Assembly: GCA_030671745.1 (NCBI GenBank)
Contig: DAOVHT010000066.1
Location: forward strand, 1-5,889
DNA: 5,889 bases
Source of the DNA: Candidatus Nanohaloarchaea archaeon
GTDB taxonomy: Archaea; EX4484-52; GLR71
Direction of reading: 5' to 3'
The position numbers were made by a program, and so were the translations under genes. The first letter of the stretch is position 1, and the number at the start of each line of letters is the position of its first letter. Positions 1 through 3,735 of the stretch are shown here, one piece after another. The notes below the pieces were generated by a model. The model searched no databases and was not told where the DNA came from. It worked only from the letters and a program-made list of their open reading frames with translations.

Positions 1-350
1 GTATAAAGAGGACCTTTCAGTCGCAACTTGATTAGAATTGAGGTTTTTTGCTCTAATTTTTTTAATGAAAATATTTCAATACCAAATAATTTAAGACCTG
101 ATTCTATTTTTGACAATAACCTATCAATATCCAATTCTTTTTCTTTTACGATTGTGAAATCAAGGTCTTCACTGAACCTATCTAACCCATATATCTTTGA
201 AAGACAAGTTCCTCCTTTGAATACAAGCTCATCTTTTGTATTTCTTGAAATCAAAAAGAGCAGAAGATCTAAAAGATAATCTTTCTCTGCATAGCCAATA
301 TGCAGATCTTTCAATCTTGCTATCTCTTTTAATTTTTCAATAGATATCAT
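1..350 (-). CDS. abiEii: AbiEii-type nucleotidyltransferase toxin, partial (C-terminus beyond left edge)
   Basis: The first 116 codons of a nucleotidyltransferase of the AbiEii/DUF1814 family, the toxin half of type IV AbiE toxin-antitoxin systems. Known members are cytoplasmic, GTP-binding nucleotidyltransferase-fold enzymes that stop growth and can abort phage infection. Visible here are an N-terminal helical stretch (residues 1-40), the family signature F-KGGT at about 44-48, and RFSEDLDF at about 58-65. The paired acids D62 and D64 would be the metal-binding residues of the nucleotidyltransferase core. Bacterial members are about 270-310 residues, so more than half is missing from the window. 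The ATG at 350 lies 10 bases after the stop of the AbiEi gene and has a strong ribosome-binding site (GAGGTGA). The order antitoxin then toxin is standard for AbiE. The family call is secure; activity and anti-phage function are inferred. Confidence 0.9.
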   Translation of the reverse strand, partial: MISIEKLKEIARLKDLHIGYAEKDYLLDLLLFLISRNTKDELVFKGGTCLSKIYGLDRFSEDLDFTIVKEKELDIDRLLSKIESGLKLFGIEIFSLKKLEQKTSILIKLRLKGPLY

Positions 351-355
351 ACTTG

Positions 356-362
356 TCACCTC
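356..362 (-). promoter_or_regulatory. Shine-Dalgarno site of the AbiEii gene
   Basis: The minus strand reads GAGGTGA, ending five bases before the toxin ATG at 350. Its first bases overlap the TGA stop of the AbiEi gene (363-361). The overlap suggests the toxin is translated by ribosomes finishing the antitoxin frame, which would keep the two products coupled. It also fixes the toxin start. Confidence 0.75.
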
Positions 363-1044
363 ATATTAGAACTTTCCATCTTGTGTCTTTTTTCCCTTCT
401 GTTTTTGAGAAATCAAGAGGCACATAATTCATGTCAGATCTTATAAAATCATATAATTTTTGTGTGTGGGTGGTCTTGTTTTTCAAAAGATACCCTATGC
501 GTTTGATAAGTGTCTTATTTTCTGTCCTGATTGCATAATACGCTAATGTTTTTATGTCTGCTTGAGCGATTGCAGTTGCCAATTCATCAAAAGGAACATT
601 TTTTGCAAGCAATGAATCTATTATACTTTTTTCTTTGTCCGCCACATATATGCTCAGCCCTTTATACTTTGTCTTCTCGTATCCGAAAAAGTGTTTAGTC
701 TTTACAAAGATCAGTCTTTTATTGTTGATAGTTATAGGTCTTTTTGATTCAGGGACGGCAATAAATATGTCTTTTGGAAGCTGTGTTGTCAGGTCATGAT
801 AGCGCAAGCCAGACCAGTAGCTTATGTAGGATGGCACATATATGTGAGATGAATATATCAATGGGTCTTCGTGTACGGTATATTTCCCTTTTGTTATAGC
901 AAAGATGAGACCCTCTTTCTTTAGGCGAGATATAATCAGATGACAATATTTTGAATCTTTGCCTGTAATTTTTACGAAATCATTTAAGGTGAACAATGGA
1001 TATGTCTTCAGTACATTCAACAGTTCTATCTTTTTTAATGACAT
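361..1044 (-). CDS. abiEi: AbiEi-type antitoxin and transcriptional regulator
   Basis: A complete 227-residue protein resembling AbiEi (COG5340-type 'transcriptional regulator of AbiEi antitoxin'). The N-terminus (about 1-58) is a winged helix: FTLNDFVKITGK leads into a recognition helix around SKYCHLIISRLKKEGLI, then a wing ending KGKYTV. The middle holds the family's typical PSYISYWSGLRYHDL stretch (about 71-86), a basic KTKHFFGYEK strand segment, and VADKEKSIIDSLL (about 133-146). The C-terminal third is helical and basic. In characterised bacterial AbiE systems this protein represses its own promoter and antagonises the toxin without forming a stable complex with it. The next gene encodes AbiEii, 10 bases downstream. 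The start at 1044 fits a leaderless transcript, because a TATA-like box is centred 26 bases upstream and no Shine-Dalgarno site is present. Family assignment is strong; autoregulation is inferred. Confidence 0.87.
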   Translation of the reverse strand: MSLKKIELLNVLKTYPLFTLNDFVKITGKDSKYCHLIISRLKKEGLIFAITKGKYTVHEDPLIYSSHIYVPSYISYWSGLRYHDLTTQLPKDIFIAVPESKRPITINNKRLIFVKTKHFFGYEKTKYKGLSIYVADKEKSIIDSLLAKNVPFDELATAIAQADIKTLAYYAIRTENKTLIKRIGYLLKNKTTHTQKLYDFIRSDMNYVPLDFSKTEGKKDTRWKVLI

Positions 1045-1066
1045 GATTGTAATTGGTGCAGTAAAC

Positions 1067-1074
1067 TATATAAA
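1067..1074 (-). promoter_or_regulatory. Archaeal-type TATA box for the AbiE operon
   Basis: The minus strand reads TTTATATA, centred about 26 bases before the ATG at 1044 and preceded by the A-rich GAAATA that could act as the BRE. This spacing puts the transcription start at or next to the ATG, so the mRNA would be leaderless. A bacterial reading (TTGACA at about 1086 with TATAGT) has a spacer of only 13 bases and fits poorly. Confidence 0.6.
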
Positions 1075-1090
1075 TATTTCAGTTGTCAAT

Positions 1091-1110
1091 ACATATCAAA
1101 AATGATATGT
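1091..1110. repeat. Perfect inverted repeat upstream of the AbiE promoter, candidate operator
   Basis: Arms ACATATCA (1091-1098) and TGATATGT (1103-1110) are perfectly complementary around an AAAA centre. The centre lies about 57 bases before the AbiEi start, just upstream of its TATA box. It is a candidate binding site for AbiEi, which binds inverted repeats in its own promoter in known systems. It could instead be a weak hairpin in the 3' region of the gene ending at 1199. An 8-bp-arm repeat of this size is expected about once by chance in two such windows, so position is the main argument. Confidence 0.4.
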
Positions 1111-1198
1111 TTGAGGGGTTGGAATATTTTATCAACTTGTATATTTAGAAAGATGTTATATTTTTAAGGTATTGATAGGCTTATTTGGTGCGAAAATG

Positions 1199-1720
1199 TT
1201 AACATTCAATACCTCCATAAAGTACAATCCCATTTATTATGTTAGTCTTAAGCTCTTTAGGAAGACCGGTAAAATCTGATTTCTTTATCAGATGTATCTT
1301 TCGTTTAAGACCGACCTCATAGGAACTTACATCAATCTCTTTTTTTGTCGATGATAATATGAAAATGTCAATGTCGGACTCTTCTGTGTCTTCTCCGCGT
1401 GAATAACTACCATATAAGGTTATTGCTTGCGGATAGTTTAATTGTTTAACAAGATATGTCTTTAATCCTAATAGGCTATAGAGATTGTATATCTTTTTAA
1501 GATCAATAAAGTCTGTATTTTCCATATCAGCAGTCACATCTGTATAATGCCTATGTTTTTTGGTCTGAAGATATCCTTTTTCAGTTAAGTCGTTTACAAG
1601 TCTTAATGATGTCGGTGGCGCTATATTTAACCGCCTTGCAATTTCTCTTATTGTAAACTGCTCTTTTGGATGATTAAAAAACAATTCCAACATCTTTTGA
1701 GTGTTACTTTCAATGAACAT
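1199..1720 (-). CDS. Winged-helix plus nucleotidyltransferase (MNT-like) protein
   Basis: A complete 173-residue two-domain protein. Residues 1-60 form a winged helix: TIREIARRLNIAPPTSLRLVNDLTEKGYL is a clear HTH with recognition helix, followed by a basic KKHRHY wing. Residues about 95-150 form a minimal nucleotidyltransferase core with the GS motif at 104-105, SRGE at 107-110 and D116-I-D118. The usual third acid, on the later strand (KIHLIKK), appears to be H143, so catalysis may be weak or lost. Such HTH-nucleotidyltransferase fusions occur in archaea and related minimal nucleotidyltransferases act in toxin-antitoxin pairs, but no HEPN or other partner gene adjoins this one. It is probably transcribed alone from a leaderless promoter carrying two palindromes, which suggests it represses itself. 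Domain calls are firm; the biological role is unknown. Confidence 0.8.
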   Translation of the reverse strand: MFIESNTQKMLELFFNHPKEQFTIREIARRLNIAPPTSLRLVNDLTEKGYLQTKKHRHYTDVTADMENTDFIDLKKIYNLYSLLGLKTYLVKQLNYPQAITLYGSYSRGEDTEESDIDIFILSSTKKEIDVSSYEVGLKRKIHLIKKSDFTGLPKELKTNIINGIVLYGGIEC

Positions 1721-1722
1721 AT

Positions 1723-1738
1723 GTTATATTTATGTAAC
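1723..1738. promoter_or_regulatory. Operator palindrome 1 of the HTH-nucleotidyltransferase gene
   Basis: GTTATATTTATGTAAC is an imperfect palindrome (six of eight base pairs match) sitting three bases from the ATG, over the presumed transcription start. It matches the palindrome at 1743-1758 in 14 of 16 positions, differing only in the two central bases (TT versus AA), and the two are exactly 20 bp apart. A dimeric winged-helix protein bound here would block initiation. Confidence 0.6.
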
Positions 1739-1742
1739 AATA

Positions 1743-1758
1743 GTTATATAAATGTAAC
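1743..1758. promoter_or_regulatory. Operator palindrome 2 overlapping the TATA box
   Basis: GTTATATAAATGTAAC is the second copy of the GTTAYATWWATRTAAC palindrome, 20 bp (about two helical turns) from the first. It contains the TATA box used on the minus strand (1745-1752), so occupancy would compete with TBP. Together the copies look like a cooperative autoregulatory operator. Confidence 0.6.
1745..1752 (-). promoter_or_regulatory. Archaeal-type TATA box for the HTH-nucleotidyltransferase gene
   Basis: The minus strand reads TTTATATA, centred 28-29 bases before the ATG at 1720. This predicts initiation within a base or two of the start codon and a leaderless mRNA. No Shine-Dalgarno site is seen before the ATG, in agreement. 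Confidence 0.6.
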
Positions 1759-1858
1759 GATTGGTTGAGTAATAAGCTATGTTATTGTATTTAGCATCGA
1801 GAAGTAACCACATCAAATGTTAACAAAATCAAATCAATAAATCTTAATCATATATAGA

Positions 1859-2713
1859 TTATGATTTAAAATTTATGGATTTTGTTTTCTTTGAATGTAT
1901 CTGTTTTGCAGTTTTATGAGTTACAATATTTTCACCCAATTGCATCTCAATGTCTTTTCTTGTATTACCTGCAACATTACCTCCTTTTTTTGCAATATTT
2001 TTACTATGTGAAAATGTTTTTGGATCTTCTTTTTTACTAATCACAGTTGTTGTTGTCTCTGCCAACATATTTAGAACAAGCTCGAGATTGGTCATATTGT
2101 CTCTTAGGTTCTCTTTCTTTAAATTTTTTAATTGCTTATACTCTTTTATTGTCTTTTCAGACCATGCTTTTGTTATTATATTCGTTAATTGTGCATAATC
2201 TGTCTTTTTTTCTATACCAACACGATTCCATTCGTCTGTCAATTCTTTTCTAACCTCAATTGTCTTTAATCTTTGATTTATCCATTCTTTTGAATATCCT
2301 TTTTTAAAATAAATTTGCATTGCACGGTCAAATGCAAGTTCTGGATCTTCTATTTCTTCAATCCGCTCATACCCAACTTGTGCGAGCCATAGTTTGAAAG
2401 GTTCTGCATTTTTGGAGGGTATAGACTGTAACAATCTAAAAATCTGTGCAGTACTTACAACATCGGCTTGACGCATTTTACCATCTGTTGCTTCTATTTT
2501 CAAAGTGTGACATTTTGTCACAGTTTCATTCCCTTCAAGTTTTAAACGTTCTTTTAGCTTACGCCAGTAAGCACTTGGATTAATACTATCAGTTAATACA
2601 GCAATAACATCAACAACTGAAAAATACCATTCATCATCATACCATACCCTTCTGATGTTTTTGTCCTCAAACACAACCAAAGCATTATTTTTGTCAGTAT
2701 CCATATCAATCAT
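1859..2713 (-). CDS. Bro-N (antirepressor-like) protein with DinD-like C-terminal half
   Basis: A complete 284-residue protein. The N-terminal Bro-N domain (about 12-115) shows VVFEDKNIRRVWYDDEWYFS, the VVDVIAVLTDS helix, YWRKLKERL, and the late ADVVSTAQIFRLLQSIPS segment before PFKLWLAQVG. This domain binds DNA in phage antirepressors and baculovirus BRO proteins. The C-terminal part (about 120-265) carries WINQRLKTIEVRKELTDEW, ENLRDNMTNLELVLNMLAE and GGNVAGNTRKDIE. These conserved blocks occur in a widespread Bro-N protein family and, from memory, resemble the DNA-damage-inducible DinD protein. The tail (about 266-284) is lysine-rich. The gene lies 19 bases behind the DUF1016 gene and is probably cotranscribed. 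The first Met (2713) overlaps a GGGATGAT purine-rich site that better serves the Met at 2704, so the true protein may be 281 residues. Family call is firm; the role (phage-derived or stress regulator) is inferred. Confidence 0.85.
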   Translation of the reverse strand: MIDMDTDKNNALVVFEDKNIRRVWYDDEWYFSVVDVIAVLTDSINPSAYWRKLKERLKLEGNETVTKCHTLKIEATDGKMRQADVVSTAQIFRLLQSIPSKNAEPFKLWLAQVGYERIEEIEDPELAFDRAMQIYFKKGYSKEWINQRLKTIEVRKELTDEWNRVGIEKKTDYAQLTNIITKAWSEKTIKEYKQLKNLKKENLRDNMTNLELVLNMLAETTTTVISKKEDPKTFSHSKNIAKKGGNVAGNTRKDIEMQLGENIVTHKTAKQIHSKKTKSINFKS

Positions 2714-2716
2714 CCC
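2709..2716 (-). promoter_or_regulatory. Ribosome-binding site that favours the Met at 2704 for the Bro-N gene
   Basis: The minus strand reads GGGATGAT, which can pair with most of the anti-Shine-Dalgarno end, allowing one wobble pair and one mismatch. It overlaps the upstream ATG at 2713 but lies at a normal distance before the ATG at 2704. The same 11-base context (GGGATGATTGA) precedes the dehydratase start at 3736, which supports its use as a ribosome-binding site in this genome. Confidence 0.4.
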
Positions 2717-2732
2717 AGATAGGATGATTTTA

Positions 2733-3395
2733 TTATTTCTGCTTATATGCCTGTCGGGAGAGAGCCGTGCCGGTATGCCAATATAATCGATATGCTGTGC
2801 GGCCTTGTGTGTGCTTGTTTTGGATTCTGTTTAGAAAATCAAAGTTGTGGGTGTATTTGAAGATTTGTTCGGGTTGGATTGGTTTTGTTGGGCGTGGTTG
2901 AGTGACAATTACTTTTTCGTCTGTTTTTGAATAGTCATATAAATCATTTTTAATCTGGTTCTTCAATTGCCGGACACTCCACATATTCTGTATTGATTGC
3001 GGTTCATAAAACTTACATTTGTTTTTGTTTTCAATATAGATAAAAATAATTAAATGAGACCAACTTAATTGTTCAGACACTGTCTGAATAATTGGATAAA
3101 TAGTATAAAAACGAACCATATAATGTAAATTAACTTTACCTATACCTAAATCAGTTGCAAGAGATTCAATCAAATGTTTACCATAGTCTGCCCTACTCTT
3201 GTGATCTAATTCTTCTCGTACTATACGTTCCCCAATCTGCCAATAGGTCTGGACCTTAAGGTTGTCAACTGCTTTGTATGCTTTTGATACGCCTTTGTTA
3301 AGTATTGATTTTATGTCAGTTAGTATCTGATTGTAATCGGTTGTGTCTAGGTCTTTGTTGTCTTTGGTTTTTGTGTGTTCTTGATGTTCTGTCAT
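2733..3395 (-). CDS. DUF1016/YhcG-type protein, N-terminal domain only (nuclease domain missing)
   Basis: A 220-residue frame matching the N-terminal domain of the DUF1016 (YhcG) family. Signatures are YNQILTDIKSILNKGVSKAYKAVDNLKVQTYWQIGERIV (about 21-59), YGKHLIESLATDLGIG (about 71-86), SEQLSWSHLIIFIYI (about 107-121), KFYEPQSIQNMWSVRQLKNQI (about 128-148), and FKYTHNFDFLN (about 179-189). Full-length members are about 330-380 residues and continue into a PDDEXK nuclease domain; here homology stops after DFLN. The last ~31 residues (RTAYRLYWHTGTALSRQ region) resemble nothing I recognise in the family. No nuclease remnant fits in the 19 bases before the next gene. Codon use shifts inside the gene: the ends favour AAC, GAC, ACC and CTA, while the centre (about residues 60-160) favours ATT, GAT, TAT and TTA. 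Start at 3395 is supported by AAGAGG eight bases upstream. It is either a decaying fragment or a retained DNA-binding/dimerisation module. Confidence 0.7.
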   Translation of the reverse strand: MTEHQEHTKTKDNKDLDTTDYNQILTDIKSILNKGVSKAYKAVDNLKVQTYWQIGERIVREELDHKSRADYGKHLIESLATDLGIGKVNLHYMVRFYTIYPIIQTVSEQLSWSHLIIFIYIENKNKCKFYEPQSIQNMWSVRQLKNQIKNDLYDYSKTDEKVIVTQPRPTKPIQPEQIFKYTHNFDFLNRIQNKHTQGRTAYRLYWHTGTALSRQAYKQK

Positions 3396-3599
3396 AATGT
3401 TGCCTCTTGTTGTTGAATTGTTTGGATGTGTAGATTGTATCGATTTGTTTTTGTTGATAAGTACTGGGCTGTTTTGATTGTGTGTTGATGATGTATGGGT
3501 CTAAGGTTCCTGCATATAAGTTGGTAAACACCTGTGTGGGTGACTTTTGGTAAGATGGGAGATGGGGGGAGAGGATGATGAGTATCAAAAGAATAAAGA
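3396..3599. other. Intergenic region with very G+T-rich plus strand
   Basis: This is the divergent spacer between the minus-strand accessory genes and the plus-strand glycan genes. The plus strand is unusually rich in G and T (47 of 60 bases at 3421-3480, and likewise 47 of 60 at 3361-3420) and includes a purine-rich G run at about 3553-3575. The bias lowers stop-codon frequency on the minus strand and leaves a long open frame (3588-3316). Its Pro/Thr/Gln/Asn-rich product matches nothing I recognise and it overlaps the DUF1016 start in another frame. A possible minus-strand TATA element (CTTATATGCA, 3511-3520) could serve the DUF1016-Bro transcript with a leader of roughly 95 bases. Confidence 0.5.
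3511..3520 (-). promoter_or_regulatory. Possible TATA box for the DUF1016-Bro transcript
   Basis: CTTATATGCA on the minus strand is the only TATA-like element in the G+T-rich spacer upstream of 3395. It would start transcription near 3490 and leave a leader of about 95 bases with a Shine-Dalgarno site (AAGAGG) before the ATG. The evidence is weak because it is a single short motif. Confidence 0.3.
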
Positions 3600-3606
3600 T
3601 ATTTAA
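3600..3606 (+). promoter_or_regulatory. TATA-like box driving the SDR remnant and the glycan operon
   Basis: TATTTAA, preceded by an A-rich AATAAAGA, is centred 26 bases before the ATG at 3629. This predicts a leaderless start exactly at the SDR remnant. No better promoter element lies between the remnant and the dehydratase start at 3736, so the operon probably depends on it. Confidence 0.45.
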
Positions 3607-3628
3607 TGGTTATTGATAAAAATTATGT

Positions 3629-3715
3629 ATGGCTAAAATTGTAATTACAGGCGGATGCGGTTTTATTGGGTCACATCTTGCACTTATGCTTGCAAAAGAC
3701 AATGATGTTGTTTAA
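3629..3715 (+). pseudogene. 5' remnant of an NAD-dependent epimerase/dehydratase (extended SDR) gene
   Basis: A 28-codon frame whose product, MAKIVITGGCGFIGSHLALM and eight more residues, is the opening beta-strand, glycine-rich NAD-binding loop (GGCGFIG) and first helix of an extended short-chain dehydrogenase such as UDP-glucose 4-epimerase or dTDP-glucose 4,6-dehydratase. It ends at a TAA right after the second beta-strand (NDVV), where intact proteins continue for about 280 residues. No continuation is visible in any frame before the dehydratase gene 20 bases later, so the rest was deleted rather than frameshifted. The promoter and start codon look intact, so this stub may now be transcribed and translated as the leader of the downstream operon. 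Family identity is clear from the motif; which epimerase it was cannot be told. Confidence 0.75.
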
Positions 3716-3724
3716 ACTGTTTAT

Positions 3725-3732
3725 GGGATGAT
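3725..3732 (+). promoter_or_regulatory. Ribosome-binding site of the dehydratase gene
   Basis: GGGATGAT sits three bases before the ATG at 3736, with its G run eight bases from the start codon. It can pair imperfectly with the 16S rRNA end. The same bases precede the internal Met of the Bro-N gene. It selects the ATG at 3736 over the nearby ATG at 3728, whose frame stops almost at once. Confidence 0.4.
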
Positions 3733-3735
3733 TGA

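Noticed and set aside
28..279. 83-codon open frame on the plus strand
   Set aside because: It lies wholly opposite the AbiEii gene, whose KGGT and RFSEDLD motifs prove the minus strand is coding here; the product has no recognisable domain.
1085..1090. Bacterial -35 box (TTGACA) for the AbiE operon
   Set aside because: The only matching -10-like element leaves a 13-base spacer instead of about 17, whereas the TATA box fits archaeal spacing to the ATG well.
1845..1861. Short inverted repeat TAATC-7-GATTA over the Bro-N stop codon, as a terminator
   Set aside because: Five-base A+T-only arms give almost no hairpin stability and no T-run follows on the minus strand.
1950..2253. Two plus-strand frames of 82 and 68 codons with hydrophobic products
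   Set aside because: Both are antisense to the conserved C-terminal half of the Bro-N gene; the apparent hydrophobicity comes from complementing Lys/Glu-rich codons.
3072..3088. Perfect palindrome TTCAGACA-C-TGTCTGAA
   Set aside because: It lies inside the DUF1016 coding sequence at QTVSEQ, away from any promoter, and a repeat of this size is expected about once per two windows by chance.
3316..3588. 90-codon minus-strand frame upstream of and overlapping the DUF1016 start
   Set aside because: The A+C-rich minus strand is poor in stop codons, which alone explains the length. The product is low-complexity (Gln, Asn, Thr, Pro), matches no family I know, and its end overlaps the DUF1016 gene in another frame.
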